DNA from: Phytophthora quininea
Taxonomy: Eukaryota; Oomycota; Peronosporomycetes; Peronosporales; Peronosporaceae
Length of the DNA stretch: 32,923 nt
Assembly: GCA_011947345.1 (NCBI GenBank)
Contig: JAAVTG010000664.1
Coordinates: 1 to 32,923, forward strand
Direction of reading: 5' to 3'
Shown here: one piece after another, positions 21,986-31,687 of the stretch
How the letters are laid out: each line of letters starts with the position of its first letter
Numbering within the stretch: the first letter of the stretch is position 1
Made by a program: the position numbers and the translations under genes
Notes under the pieces: generated by a model
Told to the model about the DNA's origin: nothing
The model's input: only the letters and a program-made list of their open reading frames with translations
Databases searched by the model: none

Positions 21986-23029
21986 TCAAGATTCCCGAGG
22001 AGACGTAGCAGCGGCGAGCAAGTCTGTTTTCGACTCCAGTCGCTCCACGCGTCCGCGAGCTGAGTCCCAGCAGAAATGCACCGATTCCTTCGCCACGATA
22101 CGTTGGTTCAGCAGCTTGGACACCAGCGGCAGGTCGTCGCTGGTATCCAAGTGAGGAAAGACAGACTGGAGCGTGTCTTCTGTGATACACAGACTGATGC
22201 TGCAGGTGGCGACCAGCGAGTCTCCACGACCCTTATCCAGTCGCTCCAGTTGCAGACCCACCTCTTGGAAGCAAAGAGACAGCAGACGGCAGTGCTCGAG
22301 CAGTTCCTCTGCTCCATACAGCACGCCGTCCGTCACGTCCGGGGTCATCGTGGACTGCAGGAATGACAACTGGATGTGAGACTTTGGGTGTCTCTGCAAA
22401 GAGTCCTCCAACGTCATCGTCGGCATGATGTAGCCGTGTCGGAAAAGCTGAAAGTACTCGGCCGCAACGTTCCACACGTTGGCCGTCGTCGGTGTGCTGG
22501 CAAGGATGCCCTGCTTCTGCAGCTCGAGCTTGTAGATTTCCTCTTTGAGTTCCTGGATGCCCTTTTCAAGGTCCACGGCGTGCCTGCGCTGTCGTTCGCG
22601 GTATCGCGCCTGGTTGATTCGGCATCGCTCTCTTCGCGTGCTTGGGGTTTGGGAATCCTCGGCCTGGAGTGACGCCTTACTGGGCCGTCCGCGCTTCCTC
22701 GGCGGTGGCAATTCCAATTCGATAATATCTGTCGTCGCTTTAGCAAGCGACACTATACAGGGTCGTCCGCGCTTCCTGGGGACTGCTTCGATAGGCAACA
22801 CTCGGTTCAAGTCTCCCACTGTAGATGCCGAAAGCGCGTCTGTAATCTTCCCGAGTGACCTGTTGATCTTCGGTAGCTTGCTAGTGACGAACGAGTGGAT
22901 GTCGGTGGGGTGGTGGTCGTGCTGACGGTGCTCCGGAATGGACTCGTGCCGACTCGAGCGCTGCACAACGTCGGCGATGATGGCGTCGCTGAGCGAGTGG
23001 CTGTTCGGTGGGAAAAGGGTGCTGGCCAT
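21986..23029 (-). CDS. bZIP transcription factor copy E, intact, with two AT-hooks
   Basis: ATG at 23029 (MASTLFPPNSHSLSD), stop at 21986: 347 codons in one frame, the only unbroken family member here. Residues 85-90 and 111-116 each contain KRGRP, the AT-hook core for minor-groove DNA binding. The basic region RRERCRINQARYRERQRRH (about 132-150) has the bZIP N-x7-R pattern, and the zipper has heptads L154, L161, L168, I175. A family domain follows: VWNVAAEYFQLFRHGY, LSFLQSTMTPDVTDGVLYG, GDSLVATCSISLCITEDTL, FPHLD, LLNQRI, HFCWDSARGRVERLESKTDL. It should be a nuclear transcription factor; the C-terminal domain is conserved among copies, but I do not recognise it as a named domain. An upstream in-frame TTG has no support as start. 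Confidence 0.9.
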   Translation of the reverse strand: MASTLFPPNSHSLSDAIIADVVQRSSRHESIPEHRQHDHHPTDIHSFVTSKLPKINRSLGKITDALSASTVGDLNRVLPIEAVPRKRGRPCIVSLAKATTDIIELELPPPRKRGRPSKASLQAEDSQTPSTRRERCRINQARYRERQRRHAVDLEKGIQELKEEIYKLELQKQGILASTPTTANVWNVAAEYFQLFRHGYIMPTMTLEDSLQRHPKSHIQLSFLQSTMTPDVTDGVLYGAEELLEHCRLLSLCFQEVGLQLERLDKGRGDSLVATCSISLCITEDTLQSVFPHLDTSDDLPLVSKLLNQRIVAKESVHFCWDSARGRVERLESKTDLLAAATSPRES

Positions 23030-23539
23030 GGCTGTCGACTTGAGCTGTAGCTGGCGAATTCGGAAATGGCGAGTCAGCCGACGTGATTGCAATTAATGCT
23101 ACTGTGTCGCCGATTGCGGGGAGCAATGGACACGGGACGCTCGTAAACACACGATCCGCGTTAAACGTTGATGGGACGCTGGCAGCAATGCTGTTTGCCT
23201 TTCTTAGTCACCTTTGGTGCCGAACGACTCACGCCAAAGTAGGCGGCCAATGCAACAACAGCTGCATGTTACCGCTTGCCTATGCAGAATCGTCTCACAC
23301 TGGTGTGAGTTCGTGGACAGCGTGGGCTCGCCATCAGTGATGGCGCTCTCTGCATGCTTGGAGAGCGGGACACATCGCCGCCGGGCAATCTCAAATCCGA
23401 TGAACGGCTCGTTCCAAGTAACGCGACCTGTGACGCATTTTGTTGGAGTTGAGTTGGTCTGGTGTGTGCTAAGACCAACCACCTCTGAGGGCCATTCTAG
23501 CACTGTAGCCGCGTTCTTGGCAAACTTATGCGTGCGTTC

Positions 23540-23690
23540 AGACAAATCACGGCAGGGTTGGGTAGGACTTTTACGGGCGTCGGTAAACATGGTGAAGGAA
23601 AAGTTTATGGGATGGCCACGTAGGGATTGCGAGGAAGGAGTCAACTTTTTCTGTCTTCACAGAGGCTCTAGTGTTGTTGCCAGCAACTGC
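23540..23690 (+). repeat. Diverged direct repeat, copy 1 (Cys-rich peptide)
   Basis: About 150 bp, roughly 80% similar to 24151-24308 in the same orientation, with small indels. The core GGTAAACATGGTGAAGGAAA is identical. Copy 1 encodes MVKEKFMGWPRRDCEEG... with CxxC motifs further on. Confidence 0.8.
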
Positions 23691-24150
23691 CGAGTATGTG
23701 GTCAACATGCGTCCCAAAGCAGCCGACATGATCGACGGTATCACGCCGAAGGCGAAATACGACGAAGACGGCCGCGATGGGTATCATTCCGTTCGACTTG
23801 GAAGGGGAGTTTCAGGACCTGATCCAATGGGAGCAGCTGACGGACGAGGCTCGCGAAGCCTTGGGGGCACCGACTCAGGCAACGTGTCTTTCACCGACGC
23901 CAACTTTGAAAACAACCTCAAGGCAGCGGTGTCGTACACAGTCTACAGGCATCGTTACCGCAGAGAAACCCACACGAAATGGTAGACAGACCGCCGTGGC
24001 ATGTCCACGGTGACTTTGCAGGCAAGGTCCGCAACAAAATCCCGTAACCAGGTTAGAAGAAAAATTCTACTTCGCCCTGACACTAAAAATGGCAAAACGT
24101 TCGTGCTGATGAAAACTTAGCTACCCGCCCTACAGAATCCGAAACTTGTT

Positions 24151-24308
24151 CAGACAATTCGCCGCCGGTGGGGTAGGAGTTTTACGGCGGCGCCGGTAAA
24201 CATGGTGAAGGAAAAGTGTATGAGATGGCCACGTTGTAGGGATTGCGAGGCAGGAATCTGCATTTTCTTTTGGCTTCGCAGCGGTCATTCTGTTGCCAAC
24301 AACTACGC
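24151..24308 (+). repeat. Diverged direct repeat, copy 2
   Basis: Partner of 23540-23690. Copy 2 encodes MVKEKCMRWPRCRDCEAGIC, keeping two extra cysteines, and ends at a TAA near 24310. The repeats could be remnants of a transposon protein or long terminal repeats; I found no supporting ends. Confidence 0.8.
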
Positions 24309-24658
24309 TTAACTTTGCTAGGAGGCAAACCAAAACCAACAACACATCCATAATCTATTGGACCATAGCTACTGGATATGCGGCTAGCTGATCTACTTGA
24401 CTACTGCACATGAAATCTCGCCACGCTAGTTGTTTCTCTGTATTTAATCGTAGTGCAAGCCCCAGTTTCTGTCTCGAAGCTGCGCCATTTAATTTATCTA
24501 TAAAGGTGCATACCTGTAGTTGTTACACGGACCAACAACTCGAGCAACACTCAAGAACTACTACGCAGAATCGATCTCATCGATATCCTGGCTCGACCAG
24601 CTTACTTGACCCCCATCACCAAGCGTATCCTTTTTATGGCTGCACCCTTTTCTCCAGA

Positions 24659-24680
24659 TTGTCACTCTTTTGAATTGGTG
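24659..24680 (+). promoter_or_regulatory. Possible oomycete initiator of the cytochrome b561 gene
   Basis: TTGTCACTCTTTTGAATTGG resembles the oomycete core promoter, an initiator of the TCAYTYY type followed by a CAWTTT-like flanking element. It lies about 25-40 bp upstream of the ATG at 24701, a usual distance. Confidence 0.4.
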
Positions 24681-24700
24681 AGATCACCAGAACGAAGAAA

Positions 24701-25691
24701 ATGGAGCTCCCCGTTCGGATTCTCGCTCACGTAGGAGCCTCATGCCTACCATCTAATCGGCGTACTAAACGCTTGCTGTAGGTGCTACCAGCAACGGTGG
24801 TGGTGCTCGTCGGCTGCTGGATGGGGTCGGCCTCTCGTCCTACAGCGTGCAGGACGGCAATGTGGTCGCAAAAGACACTTCCGGCTTCTCTTGGGCCCAC
24901 GGAGACGGTCGAGTGTTCAATTGGCACCCACTGCTCATGAGCTTCGGCTTCGTCTTTTGCTCCAGTCAGGCCGCTTTGGCCTACACGTCGCTGCCATTTA
25001 GCCACGACATCAACAAGGTCGGTTGTGAGGTAGACTACACTCTACCGTATCTTTAGTTTTTTTCATTCTGTTGCTGTTGTTGGCCAGCGAATCCACTTGT
25101 CGTTGCACGCTTTGGGCTTTTTGAGCGCCGTGGTGGGGGCGGTGGCTGTCTTCCGCTTCCACAACGAGCACGGTATCACCAACTTGTACAGTCTGCACAG
25201 CTGGCTGGGACTCGGCGTCTTGATCGTGTTTGCTGCTCATGTACGTCTTACTATGAGGAGATTTGATCGGCCTTCTTGCTGACTGCGTTTTGTGTTTTGT
25301 GTTTCAGTATCTCGGGAGCTTTGTGGTGTTTTTCTATCCTGGCGCGGAGAAGGAAGTTCGAACATCGATCGTTCCGTATCACATTGCCGCTGGCCTGGGG
25401 ATTGTCGGACTGATCGCTGCGACGGTCGAAACGGGGATCCTCGAGAAGCTCGGATTCAATGGGAGCTGCAATGTGAACGGCGTGCTGAACGGAGACCAAG
25501 TCAAAGGCTACATGGCTCCGGACTGTGTGATCGGCAATGTTACTGGCTTGCTGGTGGCGTTATCTTTCATTACGGTGGTGGTCACGATCTGGCACGCGAA
25601 GCACCAGACGTCTGCAAAGTCCAAGGGGGACGAGGCGACTCCGTTGCTATCGGGTGACTCGAGCGACGAGAGAACAGAGATCACGGTTTGA
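24701..25691 (+). CDS. Cytochrome b561 family transmembrane ferric/ascorbate reductase, four exons
   Basis: Exons 24701-24730, 24782-25017, 25088-25240 and 25308-25691. The introns are GT-AG, 51-70 bp; the first has a branch-like TACTAAAC. The short N-terminus leads to a first membrane helix (VLPATVVVLVGCW). Four conserved histidines for two haems appear in NWHPLLM, RIHLSLHALG, LHSWLG and VPYHIAAG, in helices separated as in cytochrome b561. Such proteins pass electrons from ascorbate across membranes to ferric iron or monodehydroascorbate. The acidic tail DEATPLLSGDSSDE may be a sorting signal. One base is missing at GGGG (24823-24826) in exon 2; exon 2 is 236 bp, one short of keeping frame, which independently supports this. 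The stop is 35 bp from the ARMC2-like stop on the other strand. Confidence 0.9.
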
Positions 25692-25726
25692 ATCAAGCAA
25701 GACGAAGAGAAGCTCTTATATTCGCT

Positions 25727-28193
25727 TTAGCTTGTTCCTGACACAGCGTTAACACTCCGCAGTAATTGAGGTAGCACCAAGCGCAGCTCTTGTCGGTTGT
25801 TCCATGAGTCAGACACGTCTTCATCCTCGTCGGTTGGCTCCTCGATTCCTCCACTCGAAATGTTGGCTAATACCTCTCGAATAACGCGAGTCACCGACGC
25901 AAAATCTTGTCTTTCTTCTGTAGGCGAGTCCTTGGAAAGCAGCAAGTTGTAAAGAGCTTTGCTGGCGACGAGTGTCATTTCCAAGTCGTCTCCAGCCGCA
26001 CACTCAACAATGCTAACCAGAAGACTGCGGATGTCAGTCGCATCGTCGCCGGCAATGGGGCGAACTGCCAATAAAGCGAGACGAGTATTCGGATCGAGAG
26101 CTGCATTCATCACGACGCCACAAACGGTGTGCACAATCTCTCGATTGCTGTGGTCTAGCATCACCACGAGGCAATCCAGCACTTTGAGCTCGCCCATGTA
26201 CTCCAACACATTCTTGAACCGAGACAAGTTCCCGAATGCTCTTGTTGCCTCGACCACCGCTTCTTCGTTCCGGTCCATGAGGATTCGTGAAAGTAGGCGC
26301 GTAATTTCAACGCGGTTCGTCTCGACAAAGCAATAGTTGCTGCGTTTGCTTCCCTCTTTGACACTATTATCTTCGCTTGGAGACGCTGTGCTGTAGTACG
26401 ACACGTTGGTGATGCAGCTCACGGAATTCAGCATTAGTTCTTCATCTCCTGCAAGCTGCGCCATTTCCAAAATGTCCAACAAACAAGCGAGTCCTTCGTT
26501 TCTATTCAACAAGGCACCAACATCAGCGTTGATGGCCAAGTTGGCGATCACTCGAATGAGCTTGATTAACACCTCCGTGGCTTGCTCTGCCTCATTTGGA
26601 CGCTGTTTGTTTGTTGTTTCGTCAGGATTTCCTTCGTTTTGGAGGTCTGAGTATCGCGAGGCGTAAAACTGAAGCACTTCCAGCAACACGGTGCTGCCCG
26701 AGAAGTTGATGGCGACTAATCGCCGATTCTGGTCGTTCCCAGCGCACAAATTGCCCAGTACGAAGAACACTCGAATAAACAGCAGATCTTGGAAACGAGT
26801 CTCGGACTGCTGCTGGTCTTCAAACGAAAGCCACGAGTTGCTGCGGCGGTCGATCAGACTCATGAGGTTTTCCATGTTTGCCGAGCGTTGGTTTATCTGC
26901 GCCCGAGGTAGTTCGTGCAGCGTGAGCTTGCTCAAAATGCGGGAAATGTTAACCATCAACTCCTGGTGCAAGAGGAATACAGGAATCATGCCGCACAAAC
27001 GCGACGGAATCTCGGCCTCAAGAAACTGTTTGTTATAGGTTTTCGAGACTGACAAATTGCGCAGGATGCCGGTCGTTTGGATCAGGAACTGCGCAATTTC
27101 CTTGTTTCGTGCGGCGTCCGCCGCGCACCACAGCATTGTTTCGCTTAGAATAATGATCGCTCGATTGGTAGCGAGCAGCCGGACCATTTTATCTTCAGCG
27201 TTCGAAATGTTTTTCAGTGTTCCAGCAGCGTAGATCAACATCTTCATCGGGAACGGTAGTGGCTCACCCAAGGAGTACATACTTTGGTCACCACCATCCA
27301 CTTGTGCGCATGCCAGATTACTAGTCTCGGAAATTGCATGAAGAACACCCTCAACGTAGCTGACATTGCAAAAATATCCATCGTTGGTGCTGTCCTTGCT
27401 GAGCACGAAGAGATTCTTCCCCAGCTTGACGATCTGGGCATGTTTCTTCTCGCTGTCACTGCGAGTGCTGGAGGCGCGATACAACTTCAAAAGTGCGGGC
27501 GTCAGTTCCAAGACACAAGCGGCATTGCTGCTCCATTTATCGAGCACCACACTTGCCAGCGTGTCAAATAGTTTCGTGCCCATTTTTGCAGTAGCAGCTT
27601 CATCTGAATTGAGCTTACCCCGGCGTGAAAAAGGAACTTAGCTCAGTAAATCCATCCACCAGTCCATGCAAGCGATCCACGCCAGAAGTAAAGCTGGGCG
27701 AGTCTTCCTGCCCAGCTAGGTCGTCGATGCAGTTTTCAATCACTCGATACGATTGCAGCAGTTCGTCCTGTACAAACAGAATAGTTTGGTGAGTGCAGAG
27801 GTTGAGTAACTTGAGAACGCAGTTTGTTTCCTCACATTCGAAGGCAGCGCCAGCGAAGCTTCAGGATCAAAAGCTGGTGATGACGCAGCGGACGAATCTT
27901 TGTTGTCCCTGTCGGCAATAAAATCTTCATCGGAATCGTCATCGGACAGAATTGGCGCGTGCACCAACTTGAGGCTGCTGGATGAGGCGGATCCTGCCAT
28001 CGTCGTTTTGGATGACGTTGAAGAAGGTCGTGTTTTCAGTCCACTTGGTCTCGGAGGAAGTTTTGCTGGCTTTGGTACTGTCGGGGAGGCTTTTGGTGGG
28101 TCTGCTGAGCCATTTGTTTGAGCTCCACCACCGTGTAGGACGAGCTGGGCCGGGACCCTGGACGATAATCATCTCCATGGAACAGCGGACGTG
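25727..28193 (-). CDS. ARMC2: ARMC2-like armadillo-repeat protein of the flagellar axoneme (5' end beyond 28193)
   Basis: The main exon runs from about 27767 to the stop at 25727 and is open for over 600 codons. It carries armadillo-type helices (LIYAAGTLKNISN, QTTGILRNLSVSKTY, MVNISRILSKLTLHE, VFFVLGNLCAGNDQ, LIRVIANLAINADVG, ATRAFGNLSRFKN). The order and the NISRILSKL / LGNL..GN segments fit ARMC2, needed for axoneme assembly in motile flagella. A GT-AG intron lies at 27768-27835. The upstream exon (27836-28193) encodes SSSYTVVELKQMAQ and, after an A-run shift at 28091-28094, a proline-rich and acidic linker (LSDDDSDEDFIAD). A second shift lies at the C-run 27618-27621. Upstream of a splice acceptor at 28194, ARASLKNPSRPYTPQ (28260-28330) matches the ARMC2 N-terminal RPFTPQ region. 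The ATG at 27583 is internal, not the start. Confidence 0.75.
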
Positions 28194-29043
28194 CTGTCAA
28201 ATAGCAAAGTTAGGGAAATTGTCCCGCAAAAATAAAAATGCGAGGATCCTTGCCAGAGGTCTGCGGTGTGTACGGGCGAGACGGATTCTTTAGAGATGCC
28301 CGAGCCTGTTGAGTCCCATTAAGAGTTAGGAATCTGCAGATTGATGGCAGCAAGACGTTGAGCAGCTCCGCACCTGGGATAACACGTGGGAGATGCCTCC
28401 CCGAGCAATGCACGCGTCCATCTCTGTGCTGACTGCTGCAGCTCTGTGAAAAGTCGGTCAAGTGATCGTTGTGGTTTCGCTTGCAGAAAATAGTTGTTGC
28501 ATGATCTTCTCTCTGTTAGTTGACCGCCCAGGATGATGAATCTCACCAACTCGTGCTGCAGGTGGAGACTGCCCCGTTTGGTTTCAACTGGTTTCTAAAC
28601 TGTTTTTGCGGGGAAACCTGCACGCGTAGCACACAACATCCAGTCGCCGCTCTGCTGGCACTCATCGCGACGCGCCTGCGGTGTCCCATCTAGTCGTCCG
28701 ATTTCTCCAGCGCAGCAGTCATCACCAACCTGCTATCGCCTGCGCCTTATGCACGTACGTCCGCTTTCGGATTTGGCATTCTCGTTTGATGGGGCTCCAT
28801 TTGTCAACCAAGTTGAACTTGTCTTGTCGATCCTGTCCATTCCGGTGACCCAACAAAAATAAAATGTTGGGTGGTTGATAGCAAACCATTTATCCCACTC
28901 CAAAGAGATGTGTCTAATTGCCAACTCATTATTATTATGGGTTTTAAATCATACTGTTTGTTTTTACGTGGGTTTTACCCAAATATCCCAGCACCCACTT
29001 CCGCTGGTCCCACATTGCGTGTCCGGTCACAGTTGGAGCCGCC
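28194..29043. other. ARMC2 5' exon(s) and divergent promoter region
   Basis: The minus strand at about 28260-28330 encodes ARASLKNPSRPYTPQTSG, preceded by an acceptor-like CTAAC...ACTCAACAG, so it is probably an ARMC2 exon. I cannot place its donor or the first exon. The rest lies head-to-head between ARMC2 and the carrier gene and should hold both promoters; it shows an AT-rich stretch at about 28920-28960. Confidence 0.45.
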
Positions 29044-30803
29044 ATGGGGGAGGAGGCAGCGCGCAGGAGGCGGCAGCTGGCCTACGCGTTGCAGGCGCTC
29101 AAGCTGTACAACCCGGACTTTGCACTGACGCCGGAGGTGCTGGAGATCATGCGCGCCTTCTTCCTGGACCTGCAGCCGGACGCAACGGACGGCACCGTCA
29201 GCCGCGGGGCTTTGGCGGACGCCATCGCCCGCCTGGACCCGAGCGCCGACACCAAAAAACATTTAAAACGGGACATGGCGATGCGGGACGAGCGACTGGA
29301 CTTTGCCGCCTTCTGCGACTGGGTCATGCGCTGGAAACGCAGCAACCCGCAGAGCGTGCAGAACGTCTACACGTCGTGGGCGACGCAGATCGCAGCGCTA
29401 GACTTTGGCATGAGCGAAGGGGATAGTTTGTTCCTAGACCTCAAGCCCGAGGACGAACCGCCCAATGAGGCTCTGACGCTGGAGATCATCCAATTATTAC
29501 GGACCAGACAGCAGCAACGAGAGCAAAAGAGGCTGCTGGAGAACTCGCTGGTCTATGAGGACTATGAGGCCTCAATTGCTGGCTATGGGATCCACCCCGA
29601 GGACAATTTCAAGATGGAGATGGCCAAGCAAAAGCAGGAGGAGATGGACAAGAAGGCGTCTATACTGACAGTCTCCAAGTCGTTCATCGCTGGCGGTATG
29701 GCGGGCATCGTCGCCAAGTCGGTGCTGGCTCCGCTGGATCGTATCAAAATCTTGTTCCAAGTGAACGACCAGCACCAGTTCAACTTCCGCAATGCGGCGA
29801 GGCTGGCCAGGACCATCTACGTGAACGATGGCTTCTACGCGCTATTTAGGGAAATATGCTCAATATCCTCCGAGTCATCCCGTACGCTGGGCTGCAGCAC
29901 TCTGGCTTTGACTTCTTTCGGCATAAGTTCCACGCCTACAATTACCGGAACGCAGAACGAGAAGGGTTAACCGAAATGCCAAAGCTCAGCAACGTACAGT
30001 TGGTGACGGCGGGCTCACTCGCTGGTGGCTTGTCGTTGATCGTGGCCTACCCGCTGGATATTCTGCGGGCACGGTACATGGTGCAGCAGGGCCATCACCG
30101 ATATCGCAGTATCTATGAGGCGGTAGTGACCATGTACAAGGAAGGCGGAGCACGCTCGTTTTCACGTGGGCTGGTGCCGTCGTTGCTGGGCACGTTGCCA
30201 TACACGGGGATCGGGTTTTCGCTTAATGAACGCTTCAAGATCATGGTAAGCATTCAGCTGGGGTCTGTAATTCCATCACAAACTCACTCACTCGTTCGTG
30301 TTTTCTAGACTCTGGAGTTTCAGCGGCGACGACATGAGCAAAAGGGTGCGCCAGAGCCAACTCTCAACCCGCTTACCAAGTTTGTTTGCTCGTATTTCGC
30401 AGCTTGCATTGCTCAGACCAGTACGCTTTCTGTGAGTTGTTGGCGACGATGACAAGCGGTTAACAGTACTGTGTTGGCCATCGACAGGTACTTATCCGAT
30501 GGATACGATCAGAAGACGAATCCAAACGGACGGCTACGTCACAGGCTCGCAAACGAAATTGGGGTATAACGGCGTCATTGCAACTGGTCGGATCATTTTG
30601 GAGCGGGAAGGCTGGCGGGGTTGTTCAAGGGGTGTCCGTTAATTGGCTTCGAGTAAGTTGCACCGGAAAGCTCGGCGTCCGGCTGCATTCGCTGACAGAA
30701 ATGTTGTTGTTGTTGCTTTGACCAGAGTCCTGTATCTACTGGTATCAGCTTAACCACATACGACATCCTGAAAGAAGTGTTAGGGGTTGAAAAGATAGAG
30801 TAA
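29044..30803 (+). CDS. Mitochondrial carrier (SLC25A42/SLC25A16-like) with an N-terminal EF-hand-like extension
   Basis: ATG at 29044 in a GCCGCCATGG context. The first 200 residues are helical with degenerate EF-hand features (LDLQPDATDGTVSRGAL, LDFAAFCDWVM) and a charged coil. Three carrier repeats follow, with signatures APLDRIKILFQV, YPLDILRARYMV and YPMDTIRRRI, and GFYALFR/GNMLNILRVIPYAGLQ typical of the coenzyme A/adenine nucleotide carriers SLC25A42 and SLC25A16. It would act in the inner mitochondrial membrane. Introns: 30246-30308, 30421-30487 and about 30653-30725/30727 (last acceptor uncertain). Missing bases are at GGG 29849-29851, GGGG 30617-30620 and in CCGTTAATTGG (about 30640), where CPLNWLR is expected. 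Stop TAA 30801-30803, convergent with bZIP copy F 32 bp away. The exact substrate is not decidable; SCaMC (ATP-Mg/Pi) carriers are the alternative. Confidence 0.85.
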
Positions 30804-30835
30804 ATAAATTGACTTGCTAACGAAGAGGACCGTTC

Positions 30836-31687
30836 TCACCTCTCCTCCAGTTCATCATCTCCACTTAGAAGAAACGCCACGGAGAGCCGCTCCTGGGAGC
30901 GAGTCAGGCAAAGATCACAGTCCTGGCCAGGCTTCTCAGCCGCCAACGTCTCACAGAGTTGCCCAAACGCATCCACATTGGCCGACTCGAGCGTCCTTGC
31001 CACATCTTGGTAGTTCCCCAGGACTTGATAAAGTCCAGTCACAAAATCCACAACGGGGTCGTGGCGGCAGATCATCCCACGTTCGTCGAACCGAAAAGCG
31101 GCAGCCATCGGGAATTGCACTGTTGCGTGTAGCAACTTGTCGAGGAGCCGAACGTCGGTCAGTGCATGGGGGAAACCCTGGTCAAGCTCAACGGCGTCAA
31201 TTGAACGATCAGGACTGTATTAACGTGTCCGATGGTTGCTTCACGCTCCATCACATCCACAGTGAAGGTGCAGTACCCCAAGCTTGGTGTGGCACCGTTG
31301 AAAGTGGCGGCAACGCTCAACCACTGCTCGAGGATACTCGCGGCCAACGTGGTCGCCATACTGCACGTCACGATCCATCGCAGCGTCGAGGAATCGTGTC
31401 TGTTGCTCTCGTGTCCCCAATTGGAACAAGTCAATGCACTCCTGCATGACCGCAACAACATCGCGAGGCACAATCTGTCGCTCGTCATCCAGCCAAGGTG
31501 TCTTGATCTTGTGCCGGTCAACAAGATGCTGGTCCACGTCCATGTGAAGACGCTTGACAGTTTCCTCAAGGTGATGCCAGTGGCGTCATTGTTTATCCCG
31601 ATAGTGTTGCTGACGGTCATACTTGCACGATTTCGTTCGCTTGGACTCATGGGCGTCACCTCGGCTGCTGTTGCCTTCAGCCATCAT
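30836..31687 (-). pseudogene. bZIP transcription factor copy F, divergent, nonsense codon in basic region
   Basis: ATG at 31687 (or 31684). The reading gives SKRTKSCKYDRQQHYRDKQ and then an in-frame TGA (31588-31586) where the family has arginine, followed without shift by RHWHHLEETVKRLHMDVD. This is a bZIP basic region and zipper start. The family pattern continues: DVVAVMQECIDLFQLG, FLDAAM, ILEQWLSVAATFNG, GYCTFTVDVMEREATIGHVN and LLDKLLHATVQFPMAAAF, then FVTGLYQVLGNYQDVARTLE. Frame changes lie near 31380 (two missing or one extra base) and near 31200. It is the most divergent copy. The stop is a likely CGA-to-TGA substitution, so this looks like a pseudogene unless a downstream start (ATG at 31543) is used to give a protein without the DNA-binding part. 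Closest to copies C and E in its C-terminal half. Confidence 0.65.

Larger units (their letters stand above)
23030..24658. other. Long stretch without a recognised gene, containing a diverged direct repeat
   Basis: Plus-strand frames up to about 200 codons (23214-23822) and a minus-strand frame (23204-23644) overlap; neither shows a known domain. The plus frame contains a Cys-rich segment (RRDCEEGVNFFCLHRG...NCRVCGQH) that recurs in altered form 611 bp downstream. Peptides such as DLEGEFQDLIQWEQLTDEAR (about 23797) and VSFTDANFENNLKAAVSYT (about 23886) look like real coding remnants in different frames. The left end holds the promoter of bZIP copy E. Confidence 0.45.

Noticed and set aside
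23214..23822. A 202-codon plus-strand open frame as a gene
   Set aside because: It has no known domain apart from the Cys-rich repeat and overlaps an equally long minus-strand frame. I report the region and repeat, but no gene.
27583..27583. ATG at 27583 as the ARMC2 start
   Set aside because: Sensible coding sequence with a spliced upstream exon continues beyond it, and the ARMC2 N-terminal RPYTPQ motif lies near 28300.
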